Positions 1-6,876 of a DNA stretch of 21,819 nt are shown one piece after another (position 1 is the first letter of the stretch; each line of letters starts with the position of its first letter). The notes below the pieces were generated by a model that was not told the DNA's origin, searched no databases, and saw only the letters and a list, made by a program, of their open reading frames with translations. The position numbers and the translations under genes are program-made. This stretch comes from a virus: IMG/VR virus record IMGVR_UViG_3300000353_000010, positions 1 through 21,819 of that record; one strand, 5' to 3'.

Positions 1-252
1 GGTTACTTCAAATATTGATAAAAATATTAGTGTTAAAATAAATGCAATAATTGTCCCCCAATTACCATCAATAAAATTTGTTTTAATTGCTTTTAATAAT
101 GAAGGAAAAACTAGAAAATATGCAAAAAATATTGAACTTGCATTTCCGACAAATGAGAATCTAAATAACCATTTATCAAGTTCTTTATTTTTACCTTCAA
201 AGTCTTTAGTATCAATTTTCTTTCTTAACTTGTCGTATTTTTTTAAATCCAT
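1..252 (-). CDS. Partial membrane protein (C-terminus beyond window edge)
   Basis: An open frame of 84 codons starts at an ATG at 252 and runs off the left edge without a stop. The first 28 residues are highly charged (MDLKKYDKLRKK...). Two hydrophobic stretches follow, at about residues 33-55 and 66-82, separated by a short loop (TNFIDGNWG). This suggests a small inner-membrane protein with a cytoplasmic basic N-terminus. I do not recognise the family. It lies downstream of the Mre11-Rad50 fusion on the same strand, across a 35-nt gap. That gap carries a TATTTATT element 14 nt before the ATG, like those before several other genes here, so it may have its own promoter. A role in superinfection exclusion or host membrane modification is possible, but nothing in the sequence shows it. 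Confidence 0.7.
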   Translation of the reverse strand, partial: MDLKKYDKLRKKIDTKDFEGKNKELDKWLFRFSFVGNASSIFFAYFLVFPSLLKAIKTNFIDGNWGTIIAFILTLIFLSIFEVT

Positions 253-266
253 TTTTTTCTTTTACA

Positions 267-274
267 ATAAATAG
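267..274 (-). promoter_or_regulatory. TATTTAT-type upstream element (site a)
   Basis: On the minus strand this reads CTATTTAT, followed by TGTAAAAG, and lies 14 nt before the ATG at 252. It differs by one base from the GTATTTAT octamer found in five other intergenic gaps. It is a candidate phage promoter -10 element, based on recurrence and spacing only. Confidence 0.4.
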
Positions 275-287
275 TTATAAATGATTT

Positions 288-3200
288 TTATTCAATTCCA
301 AGAGAGGATATCCCTTCTTCATTTAATTCAACACTAATTAAATAATCTGGCTCAAGATTGATTCGTTGTTCAATAACCAATACTTTCTTCATCTTTTGTT
401 TAATTAATTCTAATATTTCAATGAATTCTTCAACACTTTTCTCATCTAATTTACCCATTACTTCATCTAATAGAAAAATTGTCGGTTTGGCTTTGACATT
501 AATTTGATTTAATGCAAATTTTAATACAACACTACTAAATGTTCTTTCTTTACCACTAGCACCAATACAATCAATAACTGAATCAGGTCTATTATTATAT
601 GATAGCTTTGGTCTGAGGTCGTCAGTATCTAACCATACTTTAAAAGGTGCTACATCTAAGATGTTTTCAAGAGTAAGATTTATTTTAGGAATAATATAAT
701 TACTTAACATCTGTCTTGGGATACCGTCTCGGTGAACACATTTTTTATATAATGTCATTACATTATTTTGATGTTCTTGAATTTTAAAATCAGAAATAAG
801 TGTTTCATTCTCCTTTATTTTTTTCTGTTTTTCACCAATATTAGTTTTTCTAATATAAACATCTTCTTTAGCATCATTTTCTTCAAGAATTAAATTTTCT
901 ATTTTTTCTTTAGCAGCAGCAATACCTTTTTCAATTCTCTTGTTTTCTTCAATTTGTTTTAAACTATTTTCATGTCTAGTAATTTTTTCATTTAATATTC
1001 CTATTTTCAATTCTTCATTTTGAATACGAGTTGGAATTAAATCATATTCTGATTGAAGTTGTTTGCGTTTATTAACATCATTTTGTTCATTAGTTAATGT
1101 ACCGATTTCAGTTAAAATATTTTCTTTTTCTAATTCAAGTTCAACAATTTCATCGTTAATTTTAACAATATCATCATCACATTTTTTTATAATAGGATTC
1201 CAATCAGTATCTATGTCATGTTGATGTTCTTTAATTTTTTTTGCAATATCAAACATCTGACCTTCTTTTTCCTCAACCATTTTCTTAATATGGTCTTGAT
1301 GTTCTTTTTTATCAATGACTTGTCCACATTGACTACAAATCTTACTATTTTTTAATTCAAGAATTTCCTTTTTTAATTTAGAACCATCACCCTTTAATGT
1401 AAAAATTTTACCATTTATTATCTCAACACTGTGTTGGTAGTCAGACTTATCTCTTTCCTTAGATTTAATATCTAATTTTTTATCATAAACCAGTTGTTTA
1501 TGTTCATCACGTTTTTCAATAAGTTCATTTAACCTGTCTTCATCATAAGTTTCTCTTAAACTATCAATGCTCTGACGTAAAACTAATTTACGTGCCTTTA
1601 TTTCAACGATATTTTTTTTATACTCACTTATCTCTTCTCGTGCATTATCTACGTCTAAATTATAAATTTCAGGGTCTATTTGATATAATTTCTTCGTAAG
1701 TGTTTCAACATAATCACGACCTTTACCAATTTTTACTGAAATATCTGGTAATTTTACTGTTTCTATATCATTGATTTCATTTTCAAGACTTTTTATTTCT
1801 TCAGCAAATATTTTATTTTTCTCGGTAACTGCTTCAACATCACAACTTACCTTGGGTTTTTGATTAATTCTTTTTTGATATGATTTAAGACCTTCAAGTT
1901 TTTTATCAAAAATATCTAAACCACTATCAAATAATAACGAATCAATAAAAACAGCCATATCATTAGAAAGAATTCTATTTAATGTATCAGAAGTCGTCAT
2001 AACTATTCTCATGAAGTTATCATAACTACCTACTATTCTTTCAATTAGTTTTTGTGTTTTGACTCTACGGTCTTCATCTAGTTTTTCTACTGCCGACTCA
2101 TCATTCATTTCATCATCTGGACTTGAAAGAATATAGTAACTAAGACTTGTCGGTGCACCAGTAATCTCACCTTTACGATTTTTATTTATTACGGTTTTCT
2201 TTTTTATTCCAAAATATTCGCCATTGGCTTCAATAACTAGACTTCCACTACAAAAATTAGCATTGTTTCTATTATTAACAAAACGTTTATCTCCAAATTT
2301 TATTCTATTTTCTGTTTCAAGTGTCTTGCCAAATAATATGTATGTAATGATTTTCATTATTGTTGTTTTACCAGCAGTATTTTCACCAGTGATTTGAAAC
2401 AACCCATTTAATTTTCTCCAATCAATATCTAATTCTTCATATGACATGAAGTTTTCTCCATTAAACTTAATAATATCCCATTCAATATTCAGGTCATCAG
2501 GAATTTCGATTTCTTTAAGTATTTCTTCATCTAAAGCAAGAACATCATTAATTAATTCTTTATCAGTACCTATTTTTTCTAAAAATTCTTTAAATATTTC
2601 TTGCTGAACAGCATCATCACTAACATTTTCAAGACTAATTGCGTCATCTACTTCGATTTTATCGTCTTCAATAAAATCATTTTTATGTGAAATAGTTACA
2701 ATTTTTTCTTTAAACAAATAACCTTTCACATATTCAATAACCTTTCTTTCATTTTCCTTAGTTCTTGTTTGTGGTAGTGTTGCCCATATAAATCTGATTC
2801 TCATGTGTTTAGTTGGATTATCTATTTCAAAATCCAAATCATCAAAATCTGTATATGGTGTTATTCTAATATTATGATATGAATAATCATTATGTATTGG
2901 TATTGGTGTTGCAGTTCTGTCTTCAATATTCCAAAGTAAATAACCATGAAAAGCATCATCGCCTTCACTAATATCTTGAGCAATTAACGACCCAGAATAT
3001 GCTTTTGTTTTATCTTTATCCAAGTATTGCATTCTATGTATGTCACCAAAAAATGATAAATCACCTTTAAAATCACTTATTTTATAATATGATTTACTTT
3101 TCATTTCAAAATCAGTGGTACTAATACAACCAGTAATTGGATTATGAAAAAGGTCTATTGTAAAATAGTGTTCTGGATTTTTTAATATAGCTTTACCTTC

Positions 3201-3620
3201 CTTGGTCTTCCAAGGATTATTTTTTGATTCACCATGATGCCAAACCACCCACGTTATATTATCATCAGTATAGAAACCTGTTTTATCATAATAAATTACA
3301 TCATAATCACCAAGGGTTTTTACAATTGCCTTAATACTATCAACACGTTTCAAATTATTCTTCCTGCAATCATGATTACCTCTTGTGATACGAACAGGTG
3401 CTATTGCTGCTAATTTTTTTAAAAAATCATTAGCCATTATCAATTGTTCTCCTTGAAGGTCAAGGTAATCATGAACAAGGTCTCCAACGATTACTATTCT
3501 ATGTGGCTTATTATTTTTTAAAGATTCTATTGTTCTATCAAAAACTTCTTGGTATTCATCATTTCTTGTAGGTGTTTTACGAATATGGATGTCACTAAGA
3601 TGGACGACTTTATTTATCAT
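288..3620 (-). CDS. Mre11-Rad50 (gp47-gp46/SbcD-SbcC) single-chain fusion
   Basis: This 1110-residue protein joins two recombination and repair proteins that T4 (gp47, gp46) and bacteria (SbcD, SbcC) encode separately. Residues 1-260 are a Mre11-type metallophosphoesterase: DIH (10-12), GDLVHD (46-51), GNHD (81-84), FHNP (158-161) and GDIH (192-195). After a linker and helical region (about 290-375) comes the Rad50 ATPase: Walker A GENTAGKTT (412-420), long coiled coils on each side of a zinc hook CSQC (762-765), signature GASGKERTF (about 1020-1028) and Walker B IFLLDE (about 1048-1053). In this family the complex resects or opens DNA ends for recombination-dependent replication. After Walker B, the usual H-loop histidine is not visible (VLVIEQR). 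The start at 3620 is preceded by a Bacteroidetes-type promoter. All catalytic motifs are intact, so this looks like an intact fusion and not two genes misread as one. Confidence 0.95.
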   Translation of the reverse strand: MINKVVHLSDIHIRKTPTRNDEYQEVFDRTIESLKNNKPHRIVIVGDLVHDYLDLQGEQLIMANDFLKKLAAIAPVRITRGNHDCRKNNLKRVDSIKAIVKTLGDYDVIYYDKTGFYTDDNITWVVWHHGESKNNPWKTKEGKAILKNPEHYFTIDLFHNPITGCISTTDFEMKSKSYYKISDFKGDLSFFGDIHRMQYLDKDKTKAYSGSLIAQDISEGDDAFHGYLLWNIEDRTATPIPIHNDYSYHNIRITPYTDFDDLDFEIDNPTKHMRIRFIWATLPQTRTKENERKVIEYVKGYLFKEKIVTISHKNDFIEDDKIEVDDAISLENVSDDAVQQEIFKEFLEKIGTDKELINDVLALDEEILKEIEIPDDLNIEWDIIKFNGENFMSYEELDIDWRKLNGLFQITGENTAGKTTIMKIITYILFGKTLETENRIKFGDKRFVNNRNNANFCSGSLVIEANGEYFGIKKKTVINKNRKGEITGAPTSLSYYILSSPDDEMNDESAVEKLDEDRRVKTQKLIERIVGSYDNFMRIVMTTSDTLNRILSNDMAVFIDSLLFDSGLDIFDKKLEGLKSYQKRINQKPKVSCDVEAVTEKNKIFAEEIKSLENEINDIETVKLPDISVKIGKGRDYVETLTKKLYQIDPEIYNLDVDNAREEISEYKKNIVEIKARKLVLRQSIDSLRETYDEDRLNELIEKRDEHKQLVYDKKLDIKSKERDKSDYQHSVEIINGKIFTLKGDGSKLKKEILELKNSKICSQCGQVIDKKEHQDHIKKMVEEKEGQMFDIAKKIKEHQHDIDTDWNPIIKKCDDDIVKINDEIVELELEKENILTEIGTLTNEQNDVNKRKQLQSEYDLIPTRIQNEELKIGILNEKITRHENSLKQIEENKRIEKGIAAAKEKIENLILEENDAKEDVYIRKTNIGEKQKKIKENETLISDFKIQEHQNNVMTLYKKCVHRDGIPRQMLSNYIIPKINLTLENILDVAPFKVWLDTDDLRPKLSYNNRPDSVIDCIGASGKERTFSSVVLKFALNQINVKAKPTIFLLDEVMGKLDEKSVEEFIEILELIKQKMKKVLVIEQRINLEPDYLISVELNEEGISSLGIE

Positions 3621-3653
3621 TAAATCTTTAAATTATATAATATTATTTTATCA

Positions 3654-3685
3654 CAAATATATCTAAAACTATGATAATATGCAAA
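3654..3685 (-). promoter_or_regulatory. Bacteroidetes-type promoter for the Mre11-Rad50 fusion gene
   Basis: Minus-strand TTTG (3685-3682), a 20-nt spacer, then TATATTTG (3661-3654). This fits the Bacteroidetes housekeeping pattern TTTG / TAnnTTTG. It ends about 33 nt before the ATG at 3620, in a 65-nt gap, and begins directly after the stop codon of the upstream GIY-YIG gene. It probably gives early expression by host RNA polymerase. Confidence 0.6.
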
Positions 3686-4426
3686 TTATTTTAAAATAAC
3701 CCAATCGTCTCCATTTTTTTTTATTGAATATTTATTCAATTTTCTATAAAGTGTTCTAAGATTTATATTTAATTCTTTTGCCGTTTTTGAAATATTCTTT
3801 GTTTTATTTAATGTATCTAATATTAATTTTGTTAAATTATATTCAATATTTAATTCATAATTATTTGAATCAATTTCTTTCTTTGAAAGATTTAATATTC
3901 CACCTGCTTTATTAAATAATGTTCCAGTACCATTGTTTAATCTACCTATTGAATTTATTAACATTTGTTCATAATAAAATGCAGTTTCTTCACTTAAATT
4001 ATTAATTAATTTAATATGACCAAATTCATTTGTTGATTTTAAATCGTTAATTAATTCAATTAAATTACTATCTCGCTTATTTAATTCAAAGATTCTATTA
4101 TTTTGACCTTTTCCAACATATATTGGTTCAGAAGTAAGTAGATAATCACCAGCGTTAATATGACACTTCTTTCTTTCATTAAAATAAACATAAACATAAT
4201 AATTATTCTGATTATTTGATTCATTAATTATATTAGCTAAATCACCATTAATTATTTCTATATCTTCATTTAAATCAACTAATTTAATATTATAATAATT
4301 AATAATACTTTCTTCAAAAATTTCATCAAAACTAATTTCATTATTTTCTATTACAGATAATTCTTTTCTAATTTCATTAATTTTATTATATAATTTATCT
4401 GATAATGTTATATTTATTTTTTTCAT
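3686..4426 (-). CDS. GIY-YIG nuclease with RHH-like N-terminus and C-terminal HTH (probable free-standing homing endonuclease)
   Basis: A 246-residue protein in three parts. Residues 3-45 look like a ribbon-helix-helix or similar DNA-binding segment (INITLSDKLYNKI). Residues 77-175 fit the LEM3-like GIY-YIG branch: YVYVY (78-82), PIYVGKG (101-107), an arginine at 111, a probable metal-binding glutamate at 153 (YYEQMLI) and a closing FNKAGG. Residues 209-235 form a FIS-like helix-turn-helix (SKTAKELNINLRTLYRKL). DNA-binding parts on either side of a GIY-YIG core are typical of phage homing nucleases. It lies between the recombination gene and hsp20, both core phage-type genes, which fits a mobile insertion. 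A regulatory role through the HTH cannot be excluded. A GTATTTAT element lies 11 nt before the ATG. Confidence 0.8.
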   Translation of the reverse strand: MKKINITLSDKLYNKINEIRKELSVIENNEISFDEIFEESIINYYNIKLVDLNEDIEIINGDLANIINESNNQNNYYVYVYFNERKKCHINAGDYLLTSEPIYVGKGQNNRIFELNKRDSNLIELINDLKSTNEFGHIKLINNLSEETAFYYEQMLINSIGRLNNGTGTLFNKAGGILNLSKKEIDSNNYELNIEYNLTKLILDTLNKTKNISKTAKELNINLRTLYRKLNKYSIKKNGDDWVILK

Positions 4427-4437
4427 ACTTTTTAATA

Positions 4438-4445
4438 ATAAATAC
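4438..4445 (-). promoter_or_regulatory. GTATTTAT upstream element (site b)
   Basis: Minus-strand GTATTTAT followed by TATTAAAAAG, ending 11 nt before the ATG at 4426. It directly adjoins the inverted repeat at 4446-4486. One of five exact copies of this octamer in intergenic gaps. Confidence 0.45.
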
Positions 4446-4486
4446 TGACATTTTTTTTATGACATTGACAAAATGAAAAAATGTCA
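4446..4486. repeat. Inverted repeat between divergent genes (possible operator)
   Basis: TGACATTTTTT (4446-4456) pairs perfectly with AAAAAATGTCA (4476-4486) across a 19-nt spacer. The spacer itself holds two more direct TGACA copies (4460-4464 and 4466-4470). It lies in the 132-nt gap between the GIY-YIG gene (leftward) and hsp20 (rightward), upstream of both. Because it precedes both genes, an operator is more likely than a terminator. The same gap holds a second small palindrome, AGTATT-CGC-AATACT (4505-4519). Confidence 0.5.
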
Positions 4487-4521
4487 TAAAAATTATTATG
4501 GTATAGTATTCGCAATACTTA

Positions 4522-4529
4522 TATAAATA
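4522..4529 (+). promoter_or_regulatory. TATAAATA box upstream of hsp20
   Basis: TATAAATA matches the T4 late-promoter -10 consensus exactly and ends 29 nt before the hsp20 ATG, a normal distance for a T4-type late promoter. The region is extremely AT-rich, so chance is possible. The same string on the opposite strand is the core of the GTATTTAT elements elsewhere, so its orientation here is ambiguous. Confidence 0.35.
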
Positions 4530-4558
4530 ATAATATTAAAATAAAAACGAATTAAATT

Positions 4559-4981
4559 ATGACAACATTAATGAAATACAAACCTAAAAACGGAATGGTT
4601 AGTCTTTTTGACGATATTTTCAATGAAGATATTTTTAAATGGAATATTGATTTAGAGACAAATTCTAATCTTCTTACTCACGATATTATTGAAAATGAAG
4701 ATAAATATATTGTGGATTATGCATTGGCTGGTTTTAAAAAAGAAGATGTTTCACTTAATGTAGATGAAAATATCTTGACTATTGAGGGTGAGCGAAAAGC
4801 AAATGAAGATATTAAATATAACCGAAAAAATACATTTTATGGTAAATTTAAGAAATCATTTAGTCTTCCAGATGATGTGAATTCAGAAAAAATTGATGCT
4901 TCGTTCCGTGACGGAATTCTATCGGTAACTATTCCAAAAGACGAGAAATCGAAGTTAAGTAAAACAATTGAAATTAAGTAA
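4559..4981 (+). CDS. hsp20: Small heat shock protein, Hsp20/alpha-crystallin family
   Basis: A 140-residue ATP-independent holdase chaperone, of normal length for the family. Residues 1-37 are a short variable N-terminus. Residues 38-130 form the alpha-crystallin domain: DIIENEDKYIVDYALAGFKKEDV, the strand ENILTIEGE, and the family signature SFRDGILSVTIPK near 115-127 (equivalent to AxxxxGVL). The C-terminal IEI (137-139) is the I-x-I motif that docks between dimers to build oligomers. It is the only plus-strand gene in the window. It has its own upstream region and is closed by a strong hairpin terminator. Hsp20 genes are known in T4-like phages, notably cyanophages, where a role in virion protein folding or host stress has been proposed. 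The role here is inferred. Confidence 0.96.
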   Translation: MTTLMKYKPKNGMVSLFDDIFNEDIFKWNIDLETNSNLLTHDIIENEDKYIVDYALAGFKKEDVSLNVDENILTIEGERKANEDIKYNRKNTFYGKFKKSFSLPDDVNSEKIDASFRDGILSVTIPKDEKSKLSKTIEIK

Positions 4982-4997
4982 TTATTTATTTTCCATG

Positions 4998-5024
4998 AAA
5001 GGTGTCGAATTCGACACCTTTTTT
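4998..5024 (+). terminator. Rho-independent terminator after hsp20
   Basis: A perfect 24-nt palindrome (4998-5021, core GGTGTCGAATTCGACACC at 5001-5018) is followed by a run of six T (5019-5024). It starts 17 nt after the hsp20 stop. It overlaps the sigma gene stop by a few bases, so it may also slow leftward transcription, but the minus-strand side has only three T. Confidence 0.85.
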
Positions 5025-5652
5025 ATTCAAAAATTATTTCAGTATTGTCTTTTTTTAATTTACTTTTAATATAATTAACTCTATTACTAACAGTACTACT
5101 TGTAAGGTTAAATTCACCACCAATTTCATTATAATTATATCCTTGAATATATTTCATATCCAATAAAGTATAATCCTCTGGACTTAACTGAGTACTGATA
5201 TAATTAATACTACTACAATTTTCAAAATCATAATCTGCACTACAATAATTTGTACTAATATTTGATTCATTAAATGTTCCTGAATTAGTTGTTGATATAT
5301 TATCACAATTAGTTAAATTTATTGTAGAATCACCTATTGTATATGTATAATTAGTGTTATTACCTGTTATCGTAATAGTATTGGTTCTCCACTTATCAAT
5401 CATATGATTATTAGCTATAGTAATAACCCATGTTTTAAATTTAGATTTATTTATATCAAATTTATTTAAATTCATTATGACCTTAATCATGATTTCAGAA
5501 ATATCATCATCAATATCATAGTTTTTAGGATATTTACTTTTTAAATAATCATTAACAATTATTTTGTATCTATCATATAAAATTTCCTCTGCTTTTTGGT
5601 TTCCTTTCAAAATATTTTGAATGATTTCCGTATCTTCTTGTACGTTTTTCAT
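5023..5652 (-). CDS. Phage-encoded ECF-like sigma factor
   Basis: A 209-residue two-domain sigma factor that should redirect host RNA polymerase. Residues 10-90 are region 2: IIQNILKGNQKAEEILYDRY, then DIDDDISEIMIKVIMNLNKFD, then FKTWVITIANNHMIDKWR (about 72-89), the core-binding and -10-reading part. Residues 156-201 are region 4: LSPEDYTLLDMKYIQGYNYNEIGGEF, then the helix-turn-helix LTSSTVSNRVNYIKSKLKK. The linker (about 91-152) is unusually long and made mostly of N, T, S, I, Y and C. The gene starts inside the primase gene (80-nt overlap, different frame). Its N-terminal residues match the family, so the overlap is real. It may act like T4 gp55 on late genes, possibly through the GTATTTAT elements in this window; this is inferred. 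Confidence 0.85.
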   Translation of the reverse strand: MKNVQEDTEIIQNILKGNQKAEEILYDRYKIIVNDYLKSKYPKNYDIDDDISEIMIKVIMNLNKFDINKSKFKTWVITIANNHMIDKWRTNTITITGNNTNYTYTIGDSTINLTNCDNISTTNSGTFNESNISTNYCSADYDFENCSSINYISTQLSPEDYTLLDMKYIQGYNYNEIGGEFNLTSSTVSNRVNYIKSKLKKDNTEIIFE

Positions 5653-6658
5653 ATGGTTTTTCTAATTTTTGAATAAAGTAATCATCAACTGTTAAACCCC
5701 TTGCAGTATAAAGTATTTTAATTAATTCATCAACTCCTTGATTTCTTTTAATTTCATCAATATCTTCATTACTTGGTAATTTAACTATTTTAACCCTTTC
5801 TTCATATCCAATATAAATAGTATGTAATGTATAATACAATTCAATACTATTTTTATAAGCATCAGGGTCTAATAATATAACGACATTAGGTTTTAATTCT
5901 TTCAATTTCATAAATAAAGTAGTTGATAATGTCTTTCCAAGCATAGGCACTGTATTTATTGGAAAAGAAAGCATATCAAACGTACCTTCAACAAGATAAA
6001 TCGTAGAATCCCAATTAATCTTCCCTTCATTAAATATTATAACATCTTTATCATTATGTGGATTAAGATAAGGTAATTTCTTTTTTATTTTTGGGTCTTG
6101 ACCATAATATCTTCCAACAAAATAATTAACTTCACCTTCTTTATCATAAGACGGGATTATTATTCTATTTGCATATTTACCTGTAGTACAAAAACCAAGC
6201 CGATAATCAAGAATAACATCTCGACTTAATTTTCTTTCATTAACCAAATAATTATATGCTTCAAAATGGTCGGGATTCATCACGTCTATTTGTGAAAAAC
6301 TAATCATTTCATCAGGTAATTTAATCTGAATAAATTCTTTTTCATCCTCAACAAAATCATAATCATGAAATATTCCAGCATATGATTTATATAATTCATA
6401 ATCAACACTAGTACCAAATATTCTGATTAATCTACCTAATGAACCACTAAATTTAGGTTCATCACATTTCCAACATCGAAACATTCTCTTAGCAGTATTG
6501 ATTTCCAAATTAAATTTTCCATCAGGATAGCTAAGACCATCACGTTCTTGACAATGAGGACAATTCACCTGAATTTGTTCAGAATGCAAATAACCATTAA
6601 CATCACCAAAAATATTTTGAATTATTGAATGAAATTCTTGTCCTCGAATTGAACTCAT
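5573..6658 (-). CDS. DNA primase, zinc-ribbon plus Toprim (DnaG / T4 gp61-like)
   Basis: A 361-residue primase that would make RNA primers for lagging-strand synthesis, close in length to T4 gp61. Residues 30-68 are a zinc ribbon with CPHC (33-36) and CWKC (62-65), which reads the template. Residues 140-215 are the RNA polymerase basic subdomain (SRDVILDYRLGFC, NRIIIPSYD, NYFVGRYYG). Residues 219-300 form the Toprim core, with the catalytic glutamate in VEGTFD (E224) and metal-binding aspartates in LLDPD (264-266). The C-terminus (330-361) is basic and tail-like and is encoded in the 80 nt shared with the sigma gene. The ATG overlaps the stop of the 49-residue upstream gene (ATGA), suggesting translational coupling. 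No helicase domain is present; the helicase must be encoded elsewhere. Confidence 0.93.
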   Translation of the reverse strand: MSSIRGQEFHSIIQNIFGDVNGYLHSEQIQVNCPHCQERDGLSYPDGKFNLEINTAKRMFRCWKCDEPKFSGSLGRLIRIFGTSVDYELYKSYAGIFHDYDFVEDEKEFIQIKLPDEMISFSQIDVMNPDHFEAYNYLVNERKLSRDVILDYRLGFCTTGKYANRIIIPSYDKEGEVNYFVGRYYGQDPKIKKKLPYLNPHNDKDVIIFNEGKINWDSTIYLVEGTFDMLSFPINTVPMLGKTLSTTLFMKLKELKPNVVILLDPDAYKNSIELYYTLHTIYIGYEERVKIVKLPSNEDIDEIKRNQGVDELIKILYTARGLTVDDYFIQKLEKPYEKRTRRYGNHSKYFERKPKSRGNFI

Positions 6659-6804
6659 GATGTAAATATTTCATTTAACCATTTATTCCTACGAGCAGCA
6701 TGATACGCACCACATGCCTTATCATGAAATTCGGTTCTGTTTCGATATTTCATACCTTCTAATTTACATTCCTCAAATGTCCAAGGTTTGATAACATATT
6801 TCAT
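6655..6804 (-). CDS. 49-residue orphan single-repeat protein (repeat type found in phage nucleases)
   Basis: A short frame from an ATG at 6804 to a TGA at 6655 that overlaps the primase ATG. It consists of one copy of a repeat that I recall from phage GIY-YIG and Vsr-like endonucleases. Its pattern here is W-T-x-E-E-C, then KYRNRTEFHD, then GAYHAARRNKWLNEI. Such repeats are thought to bind DNA, but here no nuclease domain is attached. The upstream promoter-like sequence (TATATTTG ending at 6809) puts the likely transcription start at or next to the ATG, so translation may be leaderless. Coupling to the primase start suggests it is really expressed. It could be a remnant of a homing nuclease or a small DNA-binding factor. 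Existence is well supported by the repeat match; function is unknown. Confidence 0.75.
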   Translation of the reverse strand: MKYVIKPWTFEECKLEGMKYRNRTEFHDKACGAYHAARRNKWLNEIFTS

Positions 6805-6808
6805 ATGA

Positions 6809-6839
6809 CAAATATAAATAAAAATTGGTTTAAAACAAA
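6809..6839 (-). promoter_or_regulatory. Bacteroidetes-type promoter overlapping a terminator
   Basis: Minus-strand TTTG (6839-6836), a 19-nt spacer, then TATATTTG (6816-6809), a full match to the Bacteroidetes pattern. The TTTG lies in the loop of the terminator hairpin and the hairpin's 3' arm lies in the spacer. It would drive the 49-residue gene, the primase and the sigma factor. The expected start site is at or very near the ATG at 6804. Confidence 0.6.
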
Positions 6840-6852
6840 GTCTTAAACCAAT
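6824..6852 (-). terminator. Rho-independent terminator after the Lys/Thr-tailed gene
   Basis: On the minus strand, ATTGGTTTAA and TTAAACCAAT form a perfect 10-bp stem with a 9-nt loop, followed at once by TTTTTATTT. It lies 24 nt after the end of the gene at 6877-7458. It ends transcription of the upstream operon just where the next promoter begins. Confidence 0.8.
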
Positions 6853-6876
6853 TCAATATAACACATTTAATTAAAA

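Noticed and set aside
5448-5455. TATAAATA-type late-promoter string on the minus strand in the sigma gene
   Set aside because: It falls in coding sequence (codons for D-I-N-K) with no gene start downstream. The same codon run gives the same string near 7640, so it reflects codon use.
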